Shown: in pieces, positions 35,194 through 45,729 of the stretch
Position numbering within the stretch: position 1 is the stretch's first letter
Layout of the letters: each line of letters begins with the position of its first letter
Assembly (NCBI RefSeq): GCF_000278215.1
Contig: NZ_JH725068.1
Coordinates: 22,337-86,336, forward strand
Origin: Bartonella rattimassiliensis 15908
Lineage (GTDB): Bacteria; Pseudomonadota; Alphaproteobacteria; Rhizobiales; Rhizobiaceae
Reading direction: 5' to 3'
Length of the DNA: 64,000 nucleotides
The notes under the pieces: generated by a model
What the model saw: only the letters and a program-made list of their open reading frames with translations
What the model was told of the DNA's origin: nothing
Database searches by the model: none
Translations under genes and position numbers: made by a program

Positions 35194-36483
35194 CTAGCGG
35201 CGTTCAAATCGTCGACGCAAAAAAACTGCAACAATATTCATGATCGCAAGAAAAATCATTAATACAATAATAGCCCCCGACGTCTTTTCAACAAAAGCGC
35301 GCTCTACTTCACCCGCCCACATAAAAATTTGAACAGGCAATGCCGTTGCTGGATCCATGGGAGTCGTAGGAATATTCACAACAAAAGCAACCATTCCAAT
35401 CAAAAGTAAAGGTGCAGTTTCACCCAAAGCCTGGGCTATTCCAATAATTGTTCCTGTCAAAATACCTGGCGCGGCTAAAGGAACAACATGATGAAAAATC
35501 ATTTGTGTTTTTGACGCCCCCAAACCTAAAGCTGCAGCACGAATAGAGAGAGGAACAGCACGCAGAGCAGAACGTGTTGCAATAATGATCGTGGGGAGTG
35601 TCATAAGTGCTAAAACAAGACCACCGACAAGAGAGGCTGAACGTGGCAATCCCCAAAAATTAACAAAAATAGAGAGTCCTAAAAGACCAAATACAATCGA
35701 AGGAACAGCTGCAAGATTATTGATATTAATTTCAATAAAATCTGTAAATTTATTTTTGCATGCATATTCTTCCAAATAAAGAGCCGTTGCTATGCCTATC
35801 GGGAGCGAAACCAATAAAACGATGCCTACCATATAAAGAGAACCAATTATCGCAACACCTAATCCCGCAGTTTCAGGACGACTTGAAGCACCACATGTAA
35901 AAAAACCAAAATTAAATGTTTTATAAAGCGTACCATCCTGCGCTAAACGGTTTATCCATTCTACTTGTCGATTAGAAACTTTACGATTTTTTTCTGCGAT
36001 ATGTAGATTAATTTGCCCCTTATAAGCAGAATCGATATCCGCAGCTGCCAAAACTTTGATTTTTTGCATTGTACCAATCAGTTTTGGATTCTTTGTCACC
36101 ATTTCACGGAGTTGAACACGTACACCATTTGAAAACATACGGTCGATATCCCGCAGAGAGGCGCGATCATTGTGATCAACATCAAGTTTCTTCGCTAAAG
36201 CATTGCGTACAAGAAGCGGATAATTCGCGGTTATGAGGACTTGTGGATTTGTAGTACGTTGACCACTTGGATCAATAATCTTTTCATCCAAATAAATCGA
36301 CAATGTCATTTGACTTTGAAAAAAAACTGTATAGCCTTGACTAATGATAGATAATAAAAGCGCAAATAAAAAAAACAAACCAATAAAAATGGCAATCAAA
36401 CCATAAGCGCGAAAACGGCATTCAGCCCAATAGCGACGCTTCAGGCTAATATTGCGACGAGGCAAAAGAAGCTTTTCATTCAT
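35194..36483 (-). CDS. pstA: Phosphate ABC transporter permease PstA
   Basis: A 429-residue permease. An N-terminal soluble domain of about 160 residues (DUF3333-type) follows the first membrane segment, as usual in Alphaproteobacteria. Six membrane segments follow, with the EAA-like loop (RAVPLSIRAAALGLGASKTQ) that contacts PstB. The ATG overlaps the pstC stop by 4 bp. It partners PstC in the inner membrane. Confidence 0.93.
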   Translation of the reverse strand: MNEKLLLPRRNISLKRRYWAECRFRAYGLIAIFIGLFFLFALLLSIISQGYTVFFQSQMTLSIYLDEKIIDPSGQRTTNPQVLITANYPLLVRNALAKKLDVDHNDRASLRDIDRMFSNGVRVQLREMVTKNPKLIGTMQKIKVLAAADIDSAYKGQINLHIAEKNRKVSNRQVEWINRLAQDGTLYKTFNFGFFTCGASSRPETAGLGVAIIGSLYMVGIVLLVSLPIGIATALYLEEYACKNKFTDFIEININNLAAVPSIVFGLLGLSIFVNFWGLPRSASLVGGLVLALMTLPTIIIATRSALRAVPLSIRAAALGLGASKTQMIFHHVVPLAAPGILTGTIIGIAQALGETAPLLLIGMVAFVVNIPTTPMDPATALPVQIFMWAGEVERAFVEKTSGAIIVLMIFLAIMNIVAVFLRRRFERR

Positions 36484-37940
36484 TCATATTGTTCCCGATA
36501 TTTATGCACAATATAAAGAGCTAGAATATTCATCAAAAGTGTCATAACAAAGAGTGTCATCCCCAAGGCGAAAGCCACCAGAGTTTGTGGAGAGTTAAAC
36601 TCAAAATCACCGGTCAATTGATTAACAATCTTAACAGTCATCGTAGTCATTGCTTCAAAAGGATTGAGTGTTAAGTTCGCAGCAACACCTGCCGCCAAAA
36701 CGACAATCATTGTTTCCCCAATTGCACGCGATGCCGTCAACAAAATTGCCCCCATAATCCCTGGAAGCGCTGCTGGCATAACGACTTTCTTAATTGTTTC
36801 AGATTGCGTTGCTCCTAAACCATAAGAACCTTCACGTAAAATGCGTGGAACAGCCGTAATAACATCATCCGACAAAGAAGAAACAAAAGGAATCAACATA
36901 ATTCCCATTACAACTCCGGCAGTCAAAACACTTTGTGCCATAATAAAACCAACCCCACCTGAGAGAGAAACAGAGAGATCACGTAAAAATGGCCCTACAA
37001 CATTCAAAGCAAAAAAACCATAAACAATGGTTGGGATACCAGCAAGAACTTCCAACAATGGCTTCACAACTGCCCGCAACCGTGCAGAAGCATACTCAGC
37101 CATATAAAGAGCTGAAAATAATCCTATAGGTACAGCAAAAAGCAAGGCAACAAATGCAATATAAAGTGTACCAGCAAGGAGCGGTATTAAACCGAATTGT
37201 CCTATTTCACCGTTTGAATCATTCGCGGAAAAACGCGGATCCCAAACTGTTCCTAAAAAGAAATTTGAAAAGGATACAGATTGAAAAAAGCTTACTGTCT
37301 GAAAAAACATAGAAAGTGCAATGGCTATTGTCGTCAAAACTGCAACGATAGAAGCACAAACCAGTCCAATAATAATCAAAGATTCAACCTTATTACGCGC
37401 TCGTTGATGAGGAGCAATTTGCATAAATCCATAGATTAAACCAAAAGACGCAATAATAAAAAAGAAACTATGACCAATAACCTGAAGCTTTTCAAAAGAA
37501 AATACCCATGACTGTGCTATTTTAAACACATCATCCGAAACTTCTTGAGGTAAAATAATCCCCTTTGCAAATAACTGTGCCTGCACTTCCCTATAAGAAG
37601 CGGTAGAAAGATCCCCTTCAAAGCGATAAAGCATTCTGACGAGACTTCGAAGAGTCTCCCATAGTAGATCATGATTTATAGGTTTTGTTACATGCGCACT
37701 ATAGGCCCCAAATTCTCGAGAGGCATTATATTCTAAATAAATTGTACTCCCAGCATCCCAAAAAATTAAAAAAATAACGGCCGGAATAACAGTAATCAAA
37801 AATGTCCACCAGCCATAATAATACGCACGAGAATGCATTTTATATTGTCTGTATTCAAGAGTGCGTGCTCGCATATAAGAAATACAAAAGCCACAAAACC
37901 CGAGACTTAATAACAGCAAAATAATGAAGGAAATTCGCAT
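36480..37940 (-). CDS. pstC: Phosphate ABC transporter permease PstC
   Basis: A 486-residue permease with an N-terminal extension of about 190 residues carrying extra membrane segments, the longer form found in Rhizobiales. The transport domain begins near residue 245 (LIPLLAGTLYIAFVALLFAV) and the coupling loop is RILREGSYGLGATQSETIKK. It forms the phosphate channel with PstA. It starts 76 bp after pstS in the same operon. Confidence 0.93.
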   Translation of the reverse strand: MRISFIILLLLSLGFCGFCISYMRARTLEYRQYKMHSRAYYYGWWTFLITVIPAVIFLIFWDAGSTIYLEYNASREFGAYSAHVTKPINHDLLWETLRSLVRMLYRFEGDLSTASYREVQAQLFAKGIILPQEVSDDVFKIAQSWVFSFEKLQVIGHSFFFIIASFGLIYGFMQIAPHQRARNKVESLIIIGLVCASIVAVLTTIAIALSMFFQTVSFFQSVSFSNFFLGTVWDPRFSANDSNGEIGQFGLIPLLAGTLYIAFVALLFAVPIGLFSALYMAEYASARLRAVVKPLLEVLAGIPTIVYGFFALNVVGPFLRDLSVSLSGGVGFIMAQSVLTAGVVMGIMLIPFVSSLSDDVITAVPRILREGSYGLGATQSETIKKVVMPAALPGIMGAILLTASRAIGETMIVVLAAGVAANLTLNPFEAMTTMTVKIVNQLTGDFEFNSPQTLVAFALGMTLFVMTLLMNILALYIVHKYREQYE

Positions 37941-38016
37941 TTTATCTTTCAGTTTTTATAAAAAAATAGCACCGAAAACTTCTACTCCGGAAATCCAACA
38001 AATTATTCCCAGCAAG

Positions 38017-39063
38017 TTATTTCACCGTCATTACTCGACCAGCAGAAAAATTAGAACGCTGTACCTGACGCTCCTTTTCAGGAGAAACAATTAAACCATA
38101 TTCAGCCAAAGGACCCTCTGGACCAATCATTTGATCAGAAAGAAAAAAATCAACATACTCTCGCAAACCTTGAACAATATTTAAATGTTCTTTCTTAATA
38201 TAGAAAAAAAGAGGACGAGAAACTGGATATTGACCACTAGAAATCGTCTCAACGGTTGGCGGAAAACCATTAATATCGGCAACCTTTAGCCTATCAGCAT
38301 TATTTTGATAAAAAGATAAACCCAAAATACCAACTCCTGTTTTATTAGAAGTTAGACGTGCAAACGTTTCTGAATAATCACCATCAATATCAACCGCTTT
38401 TCCATCTTTTCGTACCGCAATACAAGCTGCGTGTATCTCTTTATCATCCATCCCTAAAGACTTCATCGTCTCAACTGCTCCACTCTCTTTACAGCCTACA
38501 GCAAGTAATTTTTCTTCAAAAACTTCACGCGTTCCATGCTTTTCTCCAGGTATATACGCTGCTATCGTCCAATTAGGAAGAGTATTATTAACTGCATTCC
38601 ATTTCGAAATATTATTGGGCTGCAACTTTCCATCTATGATAACTCGAGCAGCAAGAGCTTTATAAACATCCAGCGGCTGTAACTTCCAATCAGGTCCTTT
38701 AATATCTGTTGCAAAAACAATGCCATCATACCCAATGCGTATTTCCTCAACATCTTTTACGCCAGCATCAAAACAAGACTGTAATTCACTTGATTTCATT
38801 GCTCGCGAAGCATTAACAATATCAACAGTGTTTTCCCCAATACCACGGCAGAATTCCTTAATACCAGCTCCTGTTCCACCCGATTCGATAACAGGAACCT
38901 TAAAATGAGGATAAATCTCTCCAAATGTCTCAGCAACAATCTTTTGATAAGGTAAAACTGTAGATGAACCAGTAATCTGTATTTGATCACGTGCATTGCC
39001 TACATTTGCTGACAGTAGCAATGCAAAAACCAATCCTACTCCCATTGCTAATCCTCTGCTCAT
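38017..39063 (-). CDS. pstS: Periplasmic phosphate-binding protein PstS
   Basis: A 348-residue protein with a signal peptide ending in SANVGNA. The phosphate-binding signatures ITGSSTVLPYQKIVAETF and ESGGTGAGIKEFCRGIGE are clear, followed by NASRAMKSSE. It captures phosphate for PstCAB and heads the pstSCAB-phoU operon. No convincing Pho box was recognised in the 150 bp upstream. No phoR gene precedes it; gshB lies there instead. Confidence 0.95.
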   Translation of the reverse strand: MSRGLAMGVGLVFALLLSANVGNARDQIQITGSSTVLPYQKIVAETFGEIYPHFKVPVIESGGTGAGIKEFCRGIGENTVDIVNASRAMKSSELQSCFDAGVKDVEEIRIGYDGIVFATDIKGPDWKLQPLDVYKALAARVIIDGKLQPNNISKWNAVNNTLPNWTIAAYIPGEKHGTREVFEEKLLAVGCKESGAVETMKSLGMDDKEIHAACIAVRKDGKAVDIDGDYSETFARLTSNKTGVGILGLSFYQNNADRLKVADINGFPPTVETISSGQYPVSRPLFFYIKKEHLNIVQGLREYVDFFLSDQMIGPEGPLAEYGLIVSPEKERQVQRSNFSAGRVMTVK

Positions 39064-39212
39064 CTATAGACTCCCTAAAATTGAGGAAAAAACCTCTTTG
39101 TAATATTTATACCATGCGGTCATTTTAGTTCACATGTACAATATCACAAATATAAAAAACAACATGGATTATTTTTTTTACAAAATCATGTTTTGCTCTT
39201 CTATTAAATAAA

Positions 39213-40151
39213 TTAATTTAAACGTTGGGATTCAATAACATCCCAAAACAGATGGGCAACATCTGTACCAGCAAAACGTTTAATTTCACGAATTCCCGTA
39301 GGAGACGTCACATTAATTTCTGTTATATAACCTCCAATCACATCAATCCCTACAAAAAGAAGACCACGTTCCTTTAAAGCTGGACCAATACGTTCACAAA
39401 TCTCATAATCACGTTTTGTTAACTCAATATTTTCCGCGCGACCTCCAACATGCATGTTAGAGCGTACATCTGTTTTTATCGGAATTCGGTTAATAGCTCC
39501 AACAGGTGTACCATCAAGCAAAATAATCCGTTTATCTCCTTTTCGCACTGCCTCTAAATAGCGCTGAACAATGAAAGGTTCGCGATAAATTTCCGCAAAC
39601 ATTTCCAGAAGCGATGCTAAATTGTGATCATCTTGTTTTAAATAAAAAACACCAGCCCCCCCATTCCCATAAAGTGGTTTAATAATAATATCGCCAAATG
39701 TCTCTCTAAAAGCTGTGATTTCTTCAATATCTTTAGTAATTAATGTTTCTGGCATCAAATCAGAAAATTCGGTAACAAAAATTTTTTCTGGACTATTGCG
39801 TACCCACACCGGATCATTCACAATAAGTGTTTTAGGATGAATACGTTCTAACAAATGAGTCGTGGTGATATAACTGAGATCAAAAGGGGGATCTTGTCGT
39901 AGAAGCACCACATCCATATCTGTTAATTCCGTGCGAAAAGGCCTTCCTAATTGATAGTGGTTCCCTTCTTCATCATGTACAGTCAAGGGCTCTAGTCGTG
40001 AAATCACACAACCATCGCATAAAGATAAACGATCTGGTGTATAATGGAAGAGAGAATGTCCACGTTCTTGTGCCGCTAAAGCAAGTGCGAATGTCGTATC
40101 CCCTTGAATCCGAACTGTTGAAATATGATCCATCTGAATGGCAATTTTCAT
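39213..40151 (-). CDS. gshB: Glutathione synthetase
   Basis: A 312-residue ATP-grasp ligase. [20 protein letters not shown] begins the ATP-grasp part, [14 protein letters not shown] is the glycine-rich ATP loop, and [16 protein letters not shown] the C-terminal substrate-binding segment. It joins glycine to gamma-glutamylcysteine. It is divergent from the moeB-like gene and precedes pstS by 149 bp on the same strand. Confidence 0.95.
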   Translation of the reverse strand: MKIAIQMDHISTVRIQGDTTFALALAAQERGHSLFHYTPDRLSLCDGCVISRLEPLTVHDEEGNHYQLGRPFRTELTDMDVVLLRQDPPFDLSYITTTHLLERIHPKTLIVNDPVWVRNSPEKIFVTEFSDLMPETLITKDIEEITAFRETFGDIIIKPLYGNGGAGVFYLKQDDHNLASLLEMFAEIYREPFIVQRYLEAVRKGDKRIILLDGTPVGAINRIPIKTDVRSNMHVGGRAENIELTKRDYEICERIGPALKERGLLFVGIDVIGGYITEINVTSPTGIREIKRFAGTDVAHLFWDVIESQRLN

Positions 40152-40237
40152 AAATAAATCCTCCCTGTCTAAAAGCAGACTAGTCTATGCACCATAAACT
40201 TAGTAAACAATAAAAGAATTATGACAAGAGAAAACTC

Positions 40238-40993
40238 ATGACACAAGAACCAGATACAAAATTAAGCAACGAAGAAATCAAACGCTATGCACGCCATATC
40301 ATTTTGCCTGAAATTGGTGGTGCCGGGCAACAAAAACTAAAACACGCGCGTGTTCTTGTTGTGGGAGCCGGTGGTCTTGGTGCTCCCATCTTAACCTATT
40401 TGGCTGCCGCAGGTGTTGGAACCCTTGGAATTGTAGATAACGACACCGTTTCACTTTCCAATTTACAACGCCAAATTATTCATACGACAAATGCCATCAA
40501 TCAAAGAAAAACAGACAGTGCTGAAACCACTATAAAAGCAATAAATCCCCACGCTATGATTGAAAAACACACCCTGCGCTTAGATAAAAGTAATGTAGAT
40601 AAACTGCTGAATGCTTACCACATCATTATTGATGGAAGTGATAACTTTACAACACGCTATCTTCTTGCTGATCACGCTGCCCAATGCAAAAAACCTTTAA
40701 TAAGTGGTGCTGTAGAACGTTTTAATGGCTCATTAACTGTGCTTATGCCGTATAAAAATAATAATCCTCACTATCGTGATTTATTTCCTACCCCTCCTGC
40801 TCCCGGTACTATCCCAACATGTGCTGAAACTGGAATCATCGGTGTTTTACCCGGCATTATTGGAACCCTACAAGCAATGGAAGCAATTAAAATGATCACA
40901 AATATCGGAGTTCCACTAGTAGGAAAAATTCTCCTTTATGATGGATTATTAGCACAATTTCGTGTCATTACCTACTCCAAAAAAATACCATAA
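40238..40993 (+). CDS. MoeB/ThiF-family adenylyltransferase
   Basis: A 251-residue E1-like enzyme. VLVVGAGGLGAPILTYLAAA is the nucleotide-binding loop, DNDTVSLSNLQRQIIH the acidic/Arg segment that positions ATP, DGSDNFTTRYL the second conserved block, and IPTCAETG holds the catalytic Cys. The zinc CxxC pairs are absent: HYRD stands where many homologues have CYRC. That zinc-free form is common in Alphaproteobacteria. It activates the C-terminus of a ubiquitin-like sulphur carrier (MoaD or ThiS); which one is not clear from context. Confidence 0.85.
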   Translation: MTQEPDTKLSNEEIKRYARHIILPEIGGAGQQKLKHARVLVVGAGGLGAPILTYLAAAGVGTLGIVDNDTVSLSNLQRQIIHTTNAINQRKTDSAETTIKAINPHAMIEKHTLRLDKSNVDKLLNAYHIIIDGSDNFTTRYLLADHAAQCKKPLISGAVERFNGSLTVLMPYKNNNPHYRDLFPTPPAPGTIPTCAETGIIGVLPGIIGTLQAMEAIKMITNIGVPLVGKILLYDGLLAQFRVITYSKKIP

Positions 40994-41074
40994 ATATTAA
41001 AAAATTTAGAGAATCATGATTTATTCTCCCTTCTGTTCCCTTATATTCTTCTCGTGTATTCTGAAACTGTAAAC

Positions 41075-41205
41075 ATCAATATTTCCGTAGTATTATTGGA
41101 ACTCTACGCGTAATAAAAACCACTAATCTTATCGCAAATATCGTTTGTAGAAAAAATCCTCTTCTGTAATTGATTATCAGCGTAATTTTATGTTATCATT
41201 TATAA
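41075..41205 (+). pseudogene. Decayed duplicate of the moeB-like gene 3' end
   Basis: From GTAGTATTATTGGAACTCTA the sequence follows the last 130 bp of the intact gene (GGCATTATTGGAACCCTACA): AACCACTAATCTTATCGCAA, ATCGTTTGTAGAAAAAATCC and GATTATCAGCGTAATTTTAT all have counterparts in order. Several gaps break the frame. It lies about 85 bp after the intact stop, so it is a tandem partial duplication that has decayed. Confidence 0.65.
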
Positions 41206-42109
41206 ACAGTCAGAGATTCATGAAAACATGGCTGTTATCAATGTTCAAGGATCTTCTAGGTGGATCAAAATATAATCAGAAAGATGATATTCAACTATCT
41301 CTCCATTCATACATGATAACCTCTTCATGTGAGACAGTGTTTTAATAGCTCTAATCTGCCTTACAAAGGGATAACTTCGTGATATTTTTGTAAATGATGT
41401 AAAAATGCCTGCACACTTGCATCAATAAAAAGCGTTTATTCATCAAAAATTCAGAGCAATCCGTTTTTTCTGTTCCTAAAAAATACAGAGCTAATTAATG
41501 GAGCACAGAAAAAACACGATCAACTTCTCATAAAGTTTTAATCACACAACCATTGCATTCAAAAATAAAAAAAACTGTGATTCATAAATTGATAACCATT
41601 CAGCATAATTTCACTTACAAGAATATGTAAGGAAGTGAAACAAAAGGATCTTTAAAAACAATCTAAAGATCACACCATAAAGAACACATTTTCTTAAAAG
41701 TAAAATTGCTGACGAATATCATTAAAAGTAATCTGCACCTTGGACAACAACATCCCTATAAATGTAAACTCCAATGTTCTTTTTCTGAAATTGCCCTCTA
41801 TGATCTCTGTTGTTTAATCAACATGAATTATAATATCTATACCCTAGAAAACATCATATAATTCTTTCGTTCACTGTAAAGATTCTTTTTAACCAGAAAC
41901 TAAACACTGTTTTTTTTACGTTGCATCAAAATAGGTGCACCCTCATCTGTTTAAAGAAGTTCCCCTTAGATTTTTACCCACAACTGCTTTGTGATAGAAA
42001 TGTTAGAAATTTTGGAACTCTTGATTTATTGAACTATTTTTAATAGCTTTTTCTTTTCTCATAGCAAGCATACACTGATTTATAACTTATCGTTTCACGT
42101 ATTATTAAG
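41206..42109. other. Gene-poor AT-rich spacer
   Basis: No intact gene, RNA or terminator was recognised. All frames contain frequent stops. It separates the moeB tail copy from a decayed integrase. Confidence 0.5.
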
Positions 42110-42410
42110 TGAACACTCCAAATACTGTAATATTTTCTCATTTCACTCCCTTTCCTTATATCAAATCAATCAAAACTATTATCATCCCATAAGTGGGCAT
42201 AGCATGGAGCAAAAATTCCTCCTATGAACTATCTTAAATAAGACTATTTTAACATTAGGAACTGAAATAATATGATGGAGCCTAGATCTTATACTATTCA
42301 TGGAAACCGTGATAAAATGAGCTTGAATATATTGAGAAAAATCTTTTAAAACAAGCGTATGAATGTGCAACGTTAAGTGTGTTCTGTTTTACATGATAGG
42401 CTTTTCCCCT
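42110..42410 (+). pseudogene. Decayed P4-type integrase 5' end with leader
   Basis: The leader (TACTGTAATATTTTCTCATT near 42125) and start (CCTCCTATGAACTATCTTAA near 42218) follow the 13940-14660 copy. Further on, AATATGATGGAGCC, TTCATGGAAACCGTGATAAA and TTTTAAAACAAGCGTATGAA correspond to KYNDGA, the RRRE region and LKQARE. No reading frame survives. Confidence 0.65.
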
Positions 42411-42522
42411 ATCAAAACATCAAGAAGAGCTCTTTTGATAAAATCCTAAAACCAAAATTACAAAAAATCGGATTTCTTTCTAAAATAAACATCTATAATA
42501 CACATTAGCTGGCGTGTTCGCT

Positions 42523-43068
42523 TTATTTATTATCCAGTGGTAAAGGAATGGGATGATCTGATAAACTACGCAGATAAAGTAAAAGATCAGCACGATCTTG
42601 GTCATTTTTAATTCCGCGGAAAGACATAATGGTTCCAGGAAATGCTTCACGTGGAGAATGCAGATAACGATCCAAAGTGATAAAGTCCCATTTTTGATCT
42701 GAATGCGCACGCAATGCCCGTGAATATGCAAAACCTTCTTCTGATGCCAAAGGGCGATCAACAATTTCCCAAAGAACTGGACCAATGCGCCTTAATTCAT
42801 TGCGTTCAGAAGCATGACATAGGGCACATTGGCGGAAAAGTTTACGCCCATTTTCAATATTACCTTGTTGAAGACGGCTATTTAGTGATAAAGAGACATC
42901 AGATGTTTTTTGTTTTTCTTGAAGCGTATCATTCTTAGTAACTGTGTGATAATATTGAACTGATGTAGAATAATCGTAAACTATATCGCTGAGGGTGGAA
43001 ATTCCTACAACAATGACCAACACACATAAACAAGCAAAAACAAAATAGATAACTTTCAAGTGATTCAT
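42523..43068 (-). CDS. Membrane-anchored cytochrome c (CycM-like)
   Basis: A 181-residue protein. Residues 5-25 are an uncleaved membrane anchor (VIYFVFACLCVLVIVVGIST). The haem site is CALCH at 81-85 and the axial Met is Met148 (PGTIMSFRG). Layout and spacing match class I membrane cytochromes c of the CycM/c552 type, which pass electrons from the bc1 complex to an aa3 oxidase. It is a single gene diverging from kdsB. Confidence 0.9.
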   Translation of the reverse strand: MNHLKVIYFVFACLCVLVIVVGISTLSDIVYDYSTSVQYYHTVTKNDTLQEKQKTSDVSLSLNSRLQQGNIENGRKLFRQCALCHASERNELRRIGPVLWEIVDRPLASEEGFAYSRALRAHSDQKWDFITLDRYLHSPREAFPGTIMSFRGIKNDQDRADLLLYLRSLSDHPIPLPLDNK

Positions 43069-43172
43069 AAAAACTCAAATATTCACGTTTTCATTACCAA
43101 TTTTAGTTTAAACTTTTTCCGTATAACACACAACCTCATAAATACACTACAGATGGTATTTGGAATCTTGCA

Positions 43173-43904
43173 ATGACTCTTAAACCAATTATTCTTATTC
43201 CTGCCCGTATAGGCTCAACCCGCCTTCCTAAAAAAGCTCTCGCTGAAATCGGTGGAAAACCGATGATTGTTCATGTTGCAGAGCAAGCCCAAAAAGCGTC
43301 AATAGGGCGTACAGTCGTTGCAACAGATCATAATGATATTGCTAAAACTGTTGCAGATTATGGTCATGAATATATCATAACACGAAATGATCATAAATCT
43401 GGATCTGACCGTATTTACGAAGCTTTAATGCACATTGATCCTGAACAACGCTACAATGCCATTTTAAATATACAAGGTGACCTCCCAACAATAATGCCTC
43501 GTGAAATTATTTGTACACTACGACCTTTAGAAAACAGCTGTACCGATATTGCAACATTGGGTGCCAAAATCATTGAAGAAAATGAAATAATAGACCCTAA
43601 TGTTGTCAAAATCATTGGTACACCACTTTCTCCAAATCGTCTTCGTGCTCTTTATTTCACTCGTGCTACAGCCCCCTATGGAGATGGTCCTCTTTATCAT
43701 CATATTGGAATATACGCCTATAAGCGCCAAGCACTTGAGAAATTTGTATCATTCAAGCCATCTACACTTGAGAAACGTGAAAGACTTGAACAATTACGTG
43801 CATTAGAACATAATATGCGTATCGATGTGGAAATAGTTGATACAATTCCTTTAAGTGTAGATACACAGTGTGATCTCGATAAAGTACGTAAGATTTTAGC
43901 ATGA
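43173..43904 (+). CDS. kdsB: 3-deoxy-manno-octulosonate cytidylyltransferase
   Basis: A 243-residue nucleotidyltransferase. [20 protein letters not shown] is the CTP-binding segment, [11 protein letters not shown] the metal-binding block, and [16 protein letters not shown] the Kdo-contact region. It makes CMP-Kdo for lipopolysaccharide. Its stop overlaps the pheA start by 4 bp, so the two are translationally coupled. Confidence 0.95.
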   Translation: MTLKPIILIPARIGSTRLPKKALAEIGGKPMIVHVAEQAQKASIGRTVVATDHNDIAKTVADYGHEYIITRNDHKSGSDRIYEALMHIDPEQRYNAILNIQGDLPTIMPREIICTLRPLENSCTDIATLGAKIIEENEIIDPNVVKIIGTPLSPNRLRALYFTRATAPYGDGPLYHHIGIYAYKRQALEKFVSFKPSTLEKRERLEQLRALEHNMRIDVEIVDTIPLSVDTQCDLDKVRKILA

Positions 43905-44764
43905 AAACACTAAAAAAAACCAAAAAAATCTCTTTCCAAGGAGAATACGGTGCTAATTCTCATATTGCTTGCTCTAATATGTTTCCTAATATGGATGCTA
44001 TTCCCTCTGCTACTTTTGAAGATGCCCTTAATTTAGTGGAAAACGGGAAAGCTGATCTTGCTATGATCCCTATTGAAAATACTCTTGCTGGACGCGTTGC
44101 AGACATTCATCATCTTTTACCGCAGTCATCTCTTTATATTATTGATGAATATTTTTTACCTATCCATTTTCAATTAATGGTTTTGCCCGGCGTTACACAT
44201 GACGAAATTAAAACCGTCCACAGCCATCCGCATGCCCTTGCTCAATGCCGAAAAATCATACGAAAAAACGGTTGGAAACCTGTTGTTTCTGCTGATACCG
44301 CTGGAGCAGCAAAATTTATTAAAAAAAATGCTCAACGTTCACAGGCAGCTTTAGCACCTTTAATTGCAGCAGAGCTTTATGAACTCGATATTCTTGAAAG
44401 AGATGTTGAAGATAACCCTCATAATATTACCCGTTTTGTCATTCTTTCACGCTCCAAGCGACATGTTCCCAAACCTACAAACGGCGAAAAAATTATCACT
44501 AGCCTTCTTTTTAGAGTGCGCAATGTCCCCGCTGCTCTCTATAAAGCTATGGGAGGATTTGCAACGAACGGTATCAATATGACAAAATTAGAAAGCTATC
44601 AAATTGGTGGAAATTTCAATGCAACACAATTTTTTGTTGATATTGAAGGACATCCTGAAGACCCTATGATGAAACTCGCCTTAGACGAATTGTCTTTCTT
44701 TTCTGCAGAAGTGCGCATTATCGGTACTTATCCGGCACAAAACGATCGAACATCGCATATATAA
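43901..44764 (+). CDS. pheA: Prephenate dehydratase
   Basis: A 287-residue monofunctional enzyme without a chorismate mutase domain. [19 protein letters not shown] and [11 protein letters not shown] open the catalytic domain and [10 protein letters not shown] holds the Thr-Arg-Phe catalytic motif. The C-terminal ACT domain (residues about 195-280, [20 protein letters not shown]) is the phenylalanine feedback site. It converts prephenate to phenylpyruvate. The kdsB-pheA order is standard in Rhizobiales. Confidence 0.94.
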   Translation: MKTLKKTKKISFQGEYGANSHIACSNMFPNMDAIPSATFEDALNLVENGKADLAMIPIENTLAGRVADIHHLLPQSSLYIIDEYFLPIHFQLMVLPGVTHDEIKTVHSHPHALAQCRKIIRKNGWKPVVSADTAGAAKFIKKNAQRSQAALAPLIAAELYELDILERDVEDNPHNITRFVILSRSKRHVPKPTNGEKIITSLLFRVRNVPAALYKAMGGFATNGINMTKLESYQIGGNFNATQFFVDIEGHPEDPMMKLALDELSFFSAEVRIIGTYPAQNDRTSHI

Positions 44765-45321
44765 AAATAATTAAGCTACCATCATTTTTTGCTCATATCA
44801 AAAAATATCGCAAAAACCCCCATGATGCAATGTATCTTGGAAGAACTCATTTTTTCTACTAAACATCCTTCATAAACACTGAAGAAGAAAAAATAATTCA
44901 TAACAGAATATATAAATTATCTCGATAATATCTTTTTACGAATTATTTCATTATAAACAGCAATTTAACTTGTACAAAAAACAATATACAAAAATGCTAG
45001 TAACAACCAGAAATAAAAACGCTTATATTATCTATTTGCCTTTATATACTAAAGGGGAAATTCTTAAGAAAGTTCATTTTCTATAACAATTTATTCCAAT
45101 AAAAATAACAAAAGTTTCAATTAGCTTTAAAAACAATTTAAATTATCCGTTAGAGTATATGCATAATGGAGCATTTAAATATTCATTAGATTGAAATTAT
45201 TCTGAACATAATTTAATGCTAAGAACGCAAATTAGCTTTACTTTTGATGTTAAGTTCTAACTTTCATATTTATAAAAGCTGATTCATGATTCACCCCATT
45301 CTCGGAAAAAGAGAGAGGATA
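44765..45321. other. AT-rich spacer without recognised features
   Basis: About 550 bp between pheA and the small secreted gene. No ORF of note, hairpin terminator or RNA was recognised. Confidence 0.5.
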
Positions 45322-45729
45322 ATGAAGAAAATCTTCACGCAAGGATTATTAGTTGCAAATATTTTCGCTTACTCTAGCATTGCATTTGCCGGTTTTGGTG
45401 AGGAAAAATGGCATTTTGCGCCAGATGAAAGCGTTACAATTATTCCCTCCGATATAATTCGTCAAGGAGCTGAATATTCTTGCAAGGTCTTTAATCCAAA
45501 GAAAGTGTCCTTTACTTTATCGTATTCCACTCCTTCTGATTTAAACAAATTGAGAATTGTTGTTGATGATGAAAAAAAAATAATTCACGATAAAGAAAAA
45601 AAGATCTTTACAATGAAAAATATAAAATCTCTTCACATCAGCTTTCCTTCATCAGGAAATTACATTTTTAAAAATATTACGAAGAAAAAAGTTATTGGAA
45701 CAAATTGTGATACAGGAGATTATGATTAA
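45322..45729 (+). CDS. Small secreted protein of unknown function (135 aa)
   Basis: AGAGAGGATA precedes the ATG at 45322, which is chosen over the ATG at 45286. The signal peptide is MKKIFTQGLLVANIFAYSSI followed by AFAGFG. The mature part is about 110 residues, Lys-rich, with two Cys (YSCKVF and GTNCDTG) that could form a disulphide, and alternating strands suggestive of a small beta-sandwich. I do not recognise the family. It stands alone between two long gene-poor spacers, so it could be an accessory gene. Confidence 0.6.
   Translation: MKKIFTQGLLVANIFAYSSIAFAGFGEEKWHFAPDESVTIIPSDIIRQGAEYSCKVFNPKKVSFTLSYSTPSDLNKLRIVVDDEKKIIHDKEKKIFTMKNIKSLHISFPSSGNYIFKNITKKKVIGTNCDTGDYD

Noticed and set aside
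39064-39212. A Pho box before pstS
   Set aside because: Only loose matches to the tandem TGTCA-type repeat are present, not enough to call.
40760-40850. Loss of zinc-binding cysteines in the MoeB/ThiF-like enzyme as a sign of decay
   Set aside because: The zinc-free form with an HYRD- or TYRD-type segment is common in Alphaproteobacteria, and the catalytic Cys is intact.
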